NCBI GenBank assembly: GCA_012036375.1
Contig: JAAUOI010000040.1
Location: 1-14,266 of the forward strand
Length of the DNA stretch: 14,266 nt
DNA from: Allobrachymonas sp.
Lineage (GTDB): Bacteria > Pseudomonadota > Gammaproteobacteria > Burkholderiales > Burkholderiaceae_C
Direction: 5' to 3'
A program made the translations under genes and the position numbers. Below the pieces are notes generated by a model, which made no database searches, was not told where the DNA came from, and worked only from the letters and a program-made list of their open reading frames with translations. Positions 6,424-14,266 of the stretch are shown here, in pieces. Positions within the stretch are counted from its first letter, which is position 1. Each line of letters starts with the position of its first letter.

Positions 6424-6502
6424 GCCATCCAAGACCGTTGGTGCAAGTGGCTGTGAAGCCAATTGCTTAATGATTGCCTCGGCAATAACCAACGCAGATG
6501 GC
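6424..6502 (+). promoter_or_regulatory. Candidate ribosomal protein L10 leader (L10-L12 autoregulatory RNA)
   Basis: An outer helix GCCATC (6424-6429) with GATGGC (6497-6502) is followed by an asymmetric internal loop, CAAGAC on one side and CA on the other, which is kink-turn-like. Next comes CGTTGGT (6436-6442) with ACCAACG (6488-6494). This closes a three-way junction. One arm runs 6443-6466: GCAA and TGGCT against AGCCA and TTGC, one G-A mismatch, GTGA tetraloop. The other is ATTGC (6473-6477) with GCAAT (6482-6486). AAGAC before the helix and GCTTAAT in the junction fit what I recall of the L10 leader family. L10 bound to L12 dimers is known to repress rplJL by binding such a leader. It ends 117 nt before rplJ. 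Confidence 0.72.
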
Positions 6503-6619
6503 GGTCCCGCTGGCAGAAATTTCGAGAGTTTTGACTTAAGAATGTTTTGGTAGTTGATCGCTGAACTCGTAGCGTGGTGAATGTGCAAACAAACACCACA
6601 TTGTTCAAGGAGAAAGACG

Positions 6620-7115
6620 TTGAGTCTGAATCGCAGTGAGAAGCAAGCCGTCATTGATGAAGTGACGGGGCTCGCCGCAAAAGCTCAAACGCTTGTCATG
6701 GCGGAATACCGTGGTATCACGGTGGCTGATATGACCAAGTTGCGCATTGATGCTCGCAGCAAAGGTGTTAGCCTGAGTGTGTTGAAAAAACACCTTGGCT
6801 CGCCGTGCCGTGACAGGCAGTGCCTTCGAGGTCGTGTCCGAGCAGATGACTGGTCCGTTGATCTACGGCTTTTCTGAAGACGCTGTGGGCGCCGCCAAGG
6901 TGCTCGCTGACTTCGCCAAAACCAATGACAAATTGGTCTTGCGCGGTGGTGCGTATGCAGGCAAGGCATTAGATGTCAATGCGGTCAAGCAACTGGCCAG
7001 TATTCCATCCAAGGAAGTGTTACTCGCACAGCTTTGTGGCTTGCTCAAGTCGCCAATTTCCCGCACCGCAGTGGTGTTGGGTGCATTGGCTACAAAGAAA
7101 GGCGAAGCCGCTTAA
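6620..7115 (+). CDS. rplJ: 50S ribosomal protein L10, with a one-base frameshift at 6785-6790
   Basis: L10 anchors L7/L12 dimers to the stalk base of the 50S subunit and, with L12, regulates its own mRNA. The start is TTG 6620, chosen because AAGGAG (6607-6612) lies 7 nt upstream and translation gives the family N-terminus MSLNRSEKQAVIDEV. The first segment runs to GVSLSVLK (codon 56). There a run of six A (6785-6790) throws the frame; removing one A restores VLKNTLARRAVTGSAFEVVS. The correct frame then continues to TAA 7113-7115. The restored protein is 164 residues, normal for L10. Read literally, the first frame ends at 6877 and loses two thirds of the protein. An error in the A-run is the simplest explanation. 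rplL follows after 48 nt. Confidence 0.93.
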
Positions 7116-7163
7116 TCCGCGCGCATCGCAACCATTTATTTTTAAGTTTAAGGAACTCAAATC

Positions 7164-7541
7164 ATGGCATTTGATAAAGACGCATTCCTGACCTCGCTGG
7201 ACAGCATGACGGTCATGGAACTCAACGACCTGGTGAAAGCCATCGAAGAGAAATTCGGCGTGAGCGCCGCAGCAATGGCGGCTCCTGCCGCTGGCGGCGG
7301 TGGCGGTGCAGCCGCTGCTGCTGAAGAGAAGACCGACTTCAACGTCGTGTTGACGGAGACGGGCGCAAACAAAGTGTCCGTTATTAAAGCGGTTCGCGAA
7401 ATCACCGGTCTGGGCCTCAAAGAAGCCAAAGACTTGGTTGACGGCGCTCCAAAGACCATCAAGGAAGCCATGCCTAAGGCTGACGCTGAAGCTGCTAAGA
7501 AGAAGCTCGAAGAAGCTGGCGCGAAAGCCGAACTCAAGTAA
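7164..7541 (+). CDS. rplL: 50S ribosomal protein L7/L12
   Basis: L7/L12 is the multicopy stalk protein that recruits translational GTPases and stimulates their GTP hydrolysis. The 125-residue protein has an N-terminal dimerisation domain (about 1-33), an alanine- and glycine-rich flexible hinge around residues 35-53 including a run of five glycines, and a C-terminal factor-binding domain with EKTDFNVVLTETGANKVSVI and VREITGLGLKEAKDLVDGAP. The start ATG has AAGGA upstream with 9-nt spacing. It is the last gene before the long structured spacer to rpoB, which fits the need to make several L12 copies per ribosome but few polymerase subunits. Confidence 0.97.
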   Translation: MAFDKDAFLTSLDSMTVMELNDLVKAIEEKFGVSAAAMAAPAAGGGGGAAAAAEEKTDFNVVLTETGANKVSVIKAVREITGLGLKEAKDLVDGAPKTIKEAMPKADAEAAKKKLEEAGAKAELK

Positions 7542-7560
7542 TTCTGTGCTTTCCTGCTGC

Positions 7561-7635
7561 GCAGGCCGATTTTGGCTTTGCGATACGGGGGCGTACTTCA
7601 GTACGTCTGCGTTTCTCAAACTAAACTCGACCTGC
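7561..7635. repeat. 75-nt imperfect inverted repeat after rplL, GTAC-centred
   Basis: CGTACT (7592-7597) and AGTACG (7600-7605) form the centre. Arms 7577-7591 and 7606-7620 continue it, giving 16 Watson-Crick pairs, two G-T pairs and three mismatches in 21 positions. After a bulged C at 7576 the arms extend: 7561-7575 against 7621-7635 has 12 of 15 positions Watson-Crick and one G-T. The whole is a rod of about 36 bp starting 20 nt after the rplL stop. GCAGG at 7561-7565 can alternatively close a small local hairpin with CCTGC at 7553-7557. Long regular duplex RNA suits an RNase III site, known in E. coli between rplL and rpoB; a dispersed palindromic repeat is the alternative. Confidence 0.65.
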
Positions 7636-7662
7636 TCGCGACGGAAATCATCAGAATTACAC

Positions 7663-7686
7663 AGGCTGGTATCCAACCAGCCTTTT
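7663..7686 (+). terminator. Intrinsic terminator or attenuator between rplL and rpoB
   Basis: AGGCTGGT (7663-7670) and ACCAGCCT (7676-7683) form a perfect 8-bp GC-rich stem with loop ATCCA; the last paired T and the next three make a TTTT tail (7683-7686). The T-run is short, so termination is probably partial, as expected for an attenuator that lowers rpoBC expression relative to rplJL. In E. coli most transcripts stop at an attenuator in the same position. I recall similar hairpins here in related betaproteobacteria. Confidence 0.75.
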
Positions 7687-7760
7687 GCGCTTTCAGAGCG
7701 CACACAAAAATGCTGAGTTTTCAACCTTTTTGTGTGTCTTCTGACGTGACTGCAGAAGAC
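7687..7760 (+). other. Three consecutive hairpins downstream of the attenuator
   Basis: GCGCT (7687-7691) pairs with AGCGC (7697-7701). CACACAAAAA (7701-7710) pairs perfectly with TTTTTGTGTG (7727-7736). GTCTTCTG (7736-7743) pairs perfectly with CAGAAGAC (7753-7760). Neighbouring stems share one end base each (7701 and 7736), so they abut directly and cannot all be complete at once. Such a tiled stem array suggests a folded rpoBC leader or processing region; function is inferred only from position. Confidence 0.5.
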
Positions 7761-7801
7761 CGCTTGGCTCGGGTGTGGCGCAATGCTGCACCGTCTGCCA
7801 A

Positions 7802-7821
7802 CGGCTGGTAGTGGCCAGCCG
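7802..7821 (+). other. Hairpin in the rpoB leader
   Basis: CGGCTGG (7802-7808) and CCAGCCG (7815-7821) form a perfect 7-bp stem with a 6-nt loop, 68 nt before the rpoB start. Its arms repeat the GGCTGG and CCAGCC arms of the attenuator at 7663-7683, so cross-pairing between the two is possible in the full leader RNA. No T-run follows. The rest of the spacer to 7889 shows only the GGAG ribosome binding site at 7881-7884. Confidence 0.4.
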
Positions 7822-7889
7822 CCAAGAGAGTTGTATTTCGCTTGCGCGAGAGCAACTGTGCCAGTCGCCAAGAATCCCCCGGAGATCTC

Positions 7890-10800
7890 ATGGCTCAAGC
7901 TTCGACTTATTCCTACACTGAGCGCAAACGTATTCGCAAGAGTTTTGGTACTCGCGATGCAGTGCTTGAAGTTCCTTACCTTTTGCAGATGCAGAAAGAT
8001 GCCTACACACTCTTTTTGCAAGCTGGTTCTGCATCCACCAAACGAGTCCACGAAGGTCTCCAGGCTGCATTCGAATCGGCGTTCCCGATCGTCTCGCACA
8101 ATGGTTTTGTCGAGATGAAGTTTCTCGAATACAACCTGGCCAAGCCTGCATTCGATGTGCGTGAGTGCCAAACCCGTGGTTTGACCTTCGGCTCGGCCGT
8201 GCGTGCTCGCGTGCAACTCATCATTATGACCGTGAATCGTCCACTCCGCAGTCCAAAGTGGTCAAAGAGGTCAAAGAGCAAGAGGTCTACATGGGCGAAG
8301 TGCCCTTGATGACCGACAAAGGCTCGTTCATCATCAACGGCACTGAGCGTGTGATCGTGTCTCAGTTGCACCGCAGCCCTGGTGTGTTCTTCGAGCACGA
8401 CAAAGGCAAAACGCACAGCTCCGGCAAACTATTGTTCTCTGCTCGCGTGATTCCTTACCGTGGCTCTTGGCTCGATTTTGAATTCGATCCTAAAGACCTG
8501 CTGTATTTCCGCGTGGATCGTCGCCGCAAGATGCCAGTCACGATTCTGCTCAAAGCGATTGGCATGTCGCCCGAAGCGATTTTGGCCAATTTCTTCGTGT
8601 TTGATAACTTTCGTTTGATGGATAGCGGCGCTCAGCTCGAATTTGTGGCCGAACGCCTGCGCGGTGAAGTCGCACGTTTTGACATCACTGACAAATCAGG
8701 CAAGGTGGTCGTCGCCAAAGACAAGCGAGTCACCGCCAAGCACACCCGCGAACTTGAAAGCTCGGGCACCACGCACATCAGCGTGCCAGAAGATTTCTTG
8801 GTTGGTCGAGTACTGGCTCGTAACATCGTTGACCAAGACACCGGCGAGATCATTGCCAAGGCCAACGATGAGTTGACCGAAGCGCTGTTGAAAAAGTTGC
8901 GTGCCGCTGGTGTGCAAGATCTGCAATGCCTCTACACCAACGAACTTGATCAAGGTGCTTATATTTCTCAAAGCTTGCGCATTGATGAGACGCAAGACGA
9001 GACCGCCGCGCGCGTGGCGATTTATCGCATGATGCGCCCTGGTGAGCCACCGACCGAAGACGCCGTGCAAGCGCTGTTCCATCGTCTTTTCTTCAACCCA
9101 GACACGTATGACTTGTCTCGTGTGGGTCGCATGAAGTTCAACGCTCGCGTGGGTCGTGATGGCTCTACCGGTGAGATGGTGCTCTCGCACGAGGACATTT
9201 TGTCCGTGGTGAAGATCCTCGTTGATCTGCGCAACGGCCGTGGCGAAGTGGACGATATTGATCACCTCGGTAATCGCCGCGTGCGTTGCGTGGGCGAGTT
9301 GGCTGAAAACCAGTATCGCACCGGCTTGGCACGTATCGAGAAAGCCGTGAAAGAGCGTCTTGGCCAAGCTGAGGCAGAGCCGCTCATGCCGCATGACTTG
9401 ATCAACTCCAAGCCGATTTCTGCGGCACTCAAAGAATTCTTTGGTGCTTCGCAGCTCTCGCAATTCATGGATCAAACCAATCCTTTGTCTGAGATCACGC
9501 ACAAGCGTCGCGTTTCTGCTCTTGGCCCTGGCGGTTTGACACGCGAGCGCGCAGGCTTTGAGGTGCGCGATGTGCACGTGACCCACTACGGTCGCGTTTG
9601 CCCGATCGAGACACCAGAAGGTCCAAACATTGGTCTGATCAACTCTCTGGCTTTGTACGCACGTCTGAACGAATATGGCTTCATCGAAACGCCGTATCGC
9701 CGCGTGATTGACAGCAAAGTGACCAACCAGATCGATTACCTCTCTGCCATCGAAGAGGGCAAGTATGTGATCGCTCAGGCTAACACCGTGCTCGACAAAG
9801 ACGGCAAACTCACAGGCGAGTTAATCTCTGCACGTGACAAAGGCGAATCTGTGCTCGTGGGCGCAGAGGCCATTCAATACATGGACGTGTCGCCCGCGCA
9901 GATTGTGTCGGTTGCTGCGTCACTCGTGCCATTCCTTGAGCATGATGATGCGAACCGCGCTTTGATGGGCGCGAACATGCAGCGTCAAGCTGTGCCCGTG
10001 TTGCGCCCTGAAAAAGCATTCGTCGGTACAGGTATCGAGCGCGTTGCTGCAGTGGACTCCGGCACCGTGGTGACGGCCAATCGCGGCGGTGTGGTGGATT
10101 ACGTTGACGCAACCCGTATCGTGGTCCGCGTGGATGATAAAGAAGCAGTGGCTGGCGAAGTCGGTGTGGACATTTACAACCTGATCCAGTATCAGCGTTC
10201 CAACCAAAACACCAACATCCATCAGCGTCCCATCGTCAAGCGTGGCGACAAGATTGCCAAGGGCGATGTGGTGGCTGACGGCGCATCGACTGACTTGGGC
10301 GAATTGGCTCTGGGTCAAAATATGCTGGTCGCCTTCATGCCGTGGAACGGCTACAACTTCGAAGACTCGATCTTGATCAGTGAGCGCGTGGTGGCTGAAG
10401 ACCGCTACACCTCGATCCATATCGAAGAACTCGTGGTCATGGCTCGCGACACCAAGCTGGGCTCTGAAGAGATCACCCGCGATATTCCCAACCTCTCTGA
10501 GCAGCAGCTCAACCGTTTGGATGAATCCGGCATCATCTACGTCGGCGCAGAAGTGCAACCCGGCGATACCTTGGTCGGCAAAGTCACGCCAAAAGGTGAA
10601 ACTACGCTCACCCCTGAAGAGAAACTGCTCCGCGCGATTTTCGGCGAGAAAGCCAGCGATGTGAAAGACACTTCGCTGCGCGTCGATCAAGGCAGCGCAG
10701 GCACGGTGATTGACGTGCAGGTGTTTACCCGCGAAGGCATCACACGCGACAAGCGTGCGCAGCAAATTATTGATGACGAATTGAAGCGCTTCCGCCTCGA

Positions 10801-12013
10801 TTTGAACGATCAGCTGCGCATTGTGGAAGCCGATGCGTTTGACCGTATCGAGAAATTGCTCAATGGCAAAGTTGCTAACGGCGGCCCTCAGAAGCTGGCC
10901 AAAGGCACGAAGATCGACAAAGCCTATTTGTCATCCGTTGAGAAATACCACTGGTTTGACATTCGCCCTGCGACTGAAGACGTGGCAGCTCAGCTTGAGT
11001 CCATCAAAAATGCGATCGAGCAACAGCGTCATAGCTTCGACTTGGCTTTTGAAGAAAAGCGCAAGAAGCTGACGCAAGGCGACGAGTTGCCAGCAGGCGT
11101 GCTCAAGATGGTCAAGGTGTACTTGGCTGTGAAGCGCCGCTTGCAGCCCGGTGACAAGATGGCCGGCCGTCACGGCAACAAGGGCGTTGTGTCGAAGATC
11201 GTTCCGGTCGAAGACATGCCTTACATGGCTGATGGCACACCGTGCGACATCGTGCTCAATCCGCTGGGCGTGCCATCGCGCATGAACGTCGGTCAGGTGC
11301 TGGAAGTGCATTTGGGCTGGGCAGGTAAAGGTATTGGTCAGCGTATCGGCGATATGCTGCAATCGCAAGCCAAAGCCGCTGAACTGCGCAAATACATGGA
11401 GAGCTTCTACAACGCTTCTGGCCGCAAAGAAGATCTGTCCAAACTCTCTGAGGCTGACGTGCAAGAGATGGCTGGCAACTTGGCCAAGGGCGCGACCTTT
11501 GCAACGCCGGTGTTCGACGGCGCAGCCGAAGAAGAAATCCGCGCGATGCTCAAGCTGGCTTATCCTGAAGAAATCGCCAAAGCCAAGGGTTTGACGGCGA
11601 CTCTGACGCAAGCCTTCCTGCACGACGGCCGCACGGGCGAGCAATTCGAGCGCCCAACGACCGTGGGCTACATGCATGTCTTGAAACTGCACCACTTGGT
11701 GGACGACAAGATGCATGCTCGCTCAACTGGCCCGTACAGCTTGGTCACTCAGCAGCCGCTGGGCGGCAAGGCGCAATTCGGTGGCCAGCGTTTCGGCGAG
11801 ATGGAGGTGTGGGCACTCAAGGCCTATGGCGCTTCTTACGTCTTGCAGGAGATGCTGACTGTGAAGTCCGACGACGTGCAAGGCCGTACCAAGGTGTACG
11901 AGAGCATCGTCAAGGGCGAGCACACCATCCAGGCGGGCATGCCTGAGTCGTTCAACGTGTTGGTCAAAGAGATTCGCTCTTTGGGCATCGACATTGAACT
12001 TGAGCGCAACTAA
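7890..12013 (+). CDS. rpoB: DNA-directed RNA polymerase subunit beta, with a one-base frameshift at 8224-8225
   Basis: RpoB forms one side of the active cleft of RNA polymerase and is the rifampicin target. ATG 7890, with GGAG 5 nt upstream, gives MAQASTYSYTERKRIRKSFG. After codon 112 the frame breaks at TT (8224-8225); adding one T restores RVQLIIYDRESSTPQSKVVK, and the frame then runs to TAA 12011-12013. The restored protein is 1374 residues, normal for Burkholderiales. NFEDSI carries E825-D826, and GDKMAGRHGNKG at 1088-1099 carries the conserved active-site lysines K1090 and K1098. The rifampicin pocket reads SQLSQFMDQTNPLSEITHKR with D528, H538 and S543 wild type (E. coli D516, H526, S531). 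The C-terminus SFNVLVKEIRSLGIDIELER is complete. An ATG at 8165, in the downstream frame, is not a real start, since it would discard the N-terminal lobe. Confidence 0.96.
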
Positions 12014-12031
12014 TTGAAAGGAACTGGACAC

Positions 12032-14266
12032 ATGAAATCCTTACTCGACCTCTTCAAGCAGTTCACTCCCGATGAGCATTTCGATGCGATCCGCATCGGT
12101 ATTGCTTCTCCCGAGAAAATTCGCAGCTGGTCTTTTGGCGAAGTGAAAAAGCCTGAGACGATCAACTACCGCACGTTCAAGCCTGAGCGTGATGGTTTGT
12201 TTTGCGCCAAGATTTTTGGTCCTATCAAGGATTACGAATGCTTGTGCGGCAAATACAAGCGCCTCAAGCATCGCGGCGTGATTTGCGAAAAATGCGGCGT
12301 GGAAGTCACACAAGCCAAAGTGCGTCGCGAGCGCATGGGTCATATCGACTTGGCCGCGCCCTGCGCCCACATCTGGTTCTTGAAATCCCTGCCATCGCGC
12401 TTGGGCCTCGTGCTCGACATGACCTTGCGCGATATTGAGCGTGTGCTTTATTTTGAAGCATATGTCGTCACTGATCCCGGCATGACCCCACTGAAGAAAT
12501 TCAGCATCATGACGGAAGACGACTACGATGCAAAAGTCAAAGAGTACGGTGATGAATTCCAAGCCAAGATGGGCGCGGAAGGCATCAAGGAGTTGCTCGG
12601 TGGCTTGGAGCTCGATGTTGAAATTGAGAAGCTGCGCAACGATTTGACGGGCTCTGAGCTCAAGATCAAAAAGAATGCCAAGCGCCTCAAGGTCATGGAA
12701 GCGTTCAAAAAATCTAGTATGAAGCCTGAGTGGATGATTCTGGAAGTGCTGCCTGTGTTGCCGCCGGATTTGCGTCCGCTGGTGCCACTCGATGGCGGCC
12801 GCTTTGCAACGTCTGATTTGAATGATCTGTATCGCCGCGTGATCAACCGCAACTCGCGTCTGCGTCGTTTGCTCGAGCTCAAAGCGCCCGAGATCATCGC
12901 TCGCAATGAGAAGCGCATGCTACAAGAGTCTGTGGATAGTTTGCTCGATAACGGCCGCCGCGGCAAAGCTATGACGGGTGCAAACAAGCGTGCTCTGAAG
13001 TCTTTGGCCGATATGATCAAAGGCAAGAGCGGTCGTTTCCGCCAGAACTTGCTGGGCAAGCGTGTGGACTACTCCGGGCGTTCCGTGATTACCGTGGGCC
13101 CAACACTCAAGCTGCATCAGTGCGGCTTGCCCAAGCTCATGGCGCTGGAACTGTTCAAACCCTTCATCTTCGCTCAGTTGGAAGCACGCGGCATCGCGAC
13201 GACCATCAAAGCTGCGAAGAAAGAAGTCGAGAGCGGCACGCCAGTCGTGTGGGATATCTTGGAAGAGGTGATCCGCGAGCATCCTGTGATGCTCAACCGC
13301 GCGCCAACTTTGCACCGCTTGGGTATTCAGGCCTTTGAGCCGATCTTGATTGAAGGCAAGGCGATTCAGTTGCACCCGCTCGTTTGCTCTGCGTTTAACG
13401 CGGACTTCGACGGTGACCAAATGGCTGTGCACATTCCGTTGTCGGTAGAAGCGCAGATGGAAGCTCGCACCTTGATGCTCGCATCGAACAACGTGCTGTT
13501 CCCCGCTTCTGGCGAGCCATCGATTGTGCCTTCACAAGACGTGGTGCTCGGTTTGTACTACGCTACCCGCGAGCGCGTCAATGGCAAAGGCGAAGGCATG
13601 GTCTTCATGGACTTGCCTGAGCTGCAACGTGCGCTCGATGCAGGCGTGGTGGAACTGACCTCGCGCGTGAGCGTTCGCATGGTTGAGCATGCCAAAGACA
13701 AAGTCACCGGTGAATTCACCGCCAGCACCAAGGTGCGCTCCACCACCGTGGGCCGCGCATTGCTGTCTGAGATTTTGCCTAAAGGCTTGCCATTCGAGAA
13801 CATCGACAAGGCGCTCAAGAAGAAAGAAATTTCTAAGCTGATCAACACCTCGTTCCGCAAGTGTGGCCTCAAAGAAACCGTGGTCTTGGCTGACAAACTG
13901 CTGCAAAGCGGCTTCCGTTTGGCCACCCGCGCTGGCATTTCGATTGCGATTGACGACATGCTCGTCCCGCAAGAGAAGCACACCATCGTTGAGCGCGCTG
14001 AGAAAGAAGTCAAAGAGATTGCCAACCAATACTCTTCCGGCTTGGTGACTGCAGGCGAGCGCTACAACAAGGTCGTGGACATTTGGTCTAAGGCCGGTGA
14101 TGAAGTCTCCAAAGTGATGTATGCCCAACTGTCCAAGGAAAAAACCACGGATCGTCACGGCAAAGAAGTCACGCAAGAATCGTTCAACTCGATCTACATG
14201 ATGGCCGATTCTGGCGCGCGTGGCTCTGCTGCGCAGATTCGTCAGGTGGCGGGTATGCGCGGTTTG
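12032..14266 (+). CDS. rpoC: DNA-directed RNA polymerase subunit beta', N-terminal part (3' end outside window)
   Basis: RpoC carries the catalytic magnesium site. The 745 codons present are open without interruption to the window edge, about half of the usual 1400. The zinc-binding cysteines of the clamp are C70, C72, C85 and C88. Clamp and rudder sequences follow, with LLGKRVDYSGRSVITVGPTL. The universal motif NADFDGDQ starts at residue 456, so the catalytic aspartates are D458, D460 and D462. The last residues read AQIRQVAGMRGL, before the bridge helix and trigger loop, which lie outside. The start ATG has AAAGGA with 9-nt spacing and follows the rpoB stop by 18 nt, so the two are co-transcribed. 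The segment VVTDPGMTPLKKFSIMTEDD is typical of Comamonadaceae-like RpoC. Confidence 0.98.
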   Translation, partial: MKSLLDLFKQFTPDEHFDAIRIGIASPEKIRSWSFGEVKKPETINYRTFKPERDGLFCAKIFGPIKDYECLCGKYKRLKHRGVICEKCGVEVTQAKVRRERMGHIDLAAPCAHIWFLKSLPSRLGLVLDMTLRDIERVLYFEAYVVTDPGMTPLKKFSIMTEDDYDAKVKEYGDEFQAKMGAEGIKELLGGLELDVEIEKLRNDLTGSELKIKKNAKRLKVMEAFKKSSMKPEWMILEVLPVLPPDLRPLVPLDGGRFATSDLNDLYRRVINRNSRLRRLLELKAPEIIARNEKRMLQESVDSLLDNGRRGKAMTGANKRALKSLADMIKGKSGRFRQNLLGKRVDYSGRSVITVGPTLKLHQCGLPKLMALELFKPFIFAQLEARGIATTIKAAKKEVESGTPVVWDILEEVIREHPVMLNRAPTLHRLGIQAFEPILIEGKAIQLHPLVCSAFNADFDGDQMAVHIPLSVEAQMEARTLMLASNNVLFPASGEPSIVPSQDVVLGLYYATRERVNGKGEGMVFMDLPELQRALDAGVVELTSRVSVRMVEHAKDKVTGEFTASTKVRSTTVGRALLSEILPKGLPFENIDKALKKKEISKLINTSFRKCGLKETVVLADKLLQSGFRLATRAGISIAIDDMLVPQEKHTIVERAEKEVKEIANQYSSGLVTAGERYNKVVDIWSKAGDEVSKVMYAQLSKEKTTDRHGKEVTQESFNSIYMMADSGARGSAAQIRQVAGMRGL

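Noticed and set aside
6531..6558. TTGACT as -35 of an rplJ promoter
   Set aside because: No acceptable -10 lies 16-18 nt downstream (GTTGAT or TTGATC only), so no promoter is called.
6581..6619. ATG at 6581 as the rplJ start
   Set aside because: It adds 13 residues unlike any L10 I know, and the AAGGAG at 6607-6612 would lie inside the coding region; TTG 6620 matches the family N-terminus.
7842..7889. ATG at 7842 as the rpoB start
   Set aside because: The extra 16 residues are not RpoB-like; ATG 7890 has GGAG at good spacing and yields MAQASTYSYTE.
7020..8216. 398-codon open frame on the minus strand across rplL, the spacer and the rpoB start
   Set aside because: It overlaps two certain genes and a structured spacer, has no recognisable domain and no obvious ribosome binding site; low stop density in GC-rich antisense frames explains it.
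8165..8224. ATG at 8165 as start of a separate 1282-residue RpoB
   Set aside because: The first residues before IYDRES are out of frame with respect to RpoB; the true N-terminus is in the other frame from 7890.
9449..9520. Rifampicin-resistance changes in rpoB
   Set aside because: All key pocket residues that can be read are wild type.

Overview
The window carries the bacterial translation and transcription core cluster, all on the + strand: end of rpsG, fusA, tuf, tRNA-Trp, secE, nusG, rplK, rplA, rplJ, rplL, rpoB and the first 745 codons of rpoC. No mobile element, CRISPR array or accessory gene is visible. From remembered homologues, EF-G, L10, RpoB and RpoC look like a betaproteobacterium of the order Burkholderiales, most like Comamonadaceae. 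The genus cannot be fixed from sequence reading alone.

Layout: 1-195 is the C-terminal part of S7. 196-373 is a spacer with a GTAC-centred palindrome. fusA is at 374-2476. 2477-2697 is a spacer with an extended hairpin of about 33 base pairs. tuf is at 2698-3887 and is followed after 18 nt by tRNA-Trp (3906-3981). The stretch 3979-4073 holds three successive hairpins. secE (4092-4472) and nusG (4476-5081) are nearly contiguous. 5082-5209 contains a probable L1 operator ahead of rplK (5210-5641) and rplA (5644-6336). 6337-6619 contains a well-formed candidate L10 leader ahead of rplJ (6620-7115). rplL is at 7164-7541. The 348-nt rplL-rpoB spacer contains a 75-nt inverted repeat, an intrinsic attenuator and further hairpins. 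rpoB (7890-12013) and rpoC (from 12032) are separated by 18 nt.

The genes work together in three ways. S7, EF-G, EF-Tu, tRNA-Trp, L11, L1, L10 and L7/L12 belong to translation, and L11/L10/L12 form the site on the large subunit where EF-G and EF-Tu act. NusG and RpoB/RpoC belong to transcription, and NusG couples RNA polymerase to the ribosome. SecE is part of the protein export channel. The leaders fit classical feedback: L1 on rplKA, L10-L12 on rplJL, and attenuation between rplL and rpoBC so that polymerase subunits are made at lower level than L12.

Two things are not ordinary. First, three universally essential genes (tuf, rplJ, rpoB) each carry a single-base indel in or next to a short homopolymer. 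The signs differ (minus A, plus A, minus T), which points to sequence errors rather than biology. Second, the left flank of tuf is that of the str operon (rpsG-fusA) while its right flank is that of the tufB locus (tRNA-Trp-secE-nusG). The single tuf therefore looks like a junction between two loci: an assembly collapse of two tuf copies, a tuf x tuf recombination product, or a true lineage-specific fusion. I found no convincing evidence of a wholly new biological system; the most informative non-coding material is the set of structured spacers.
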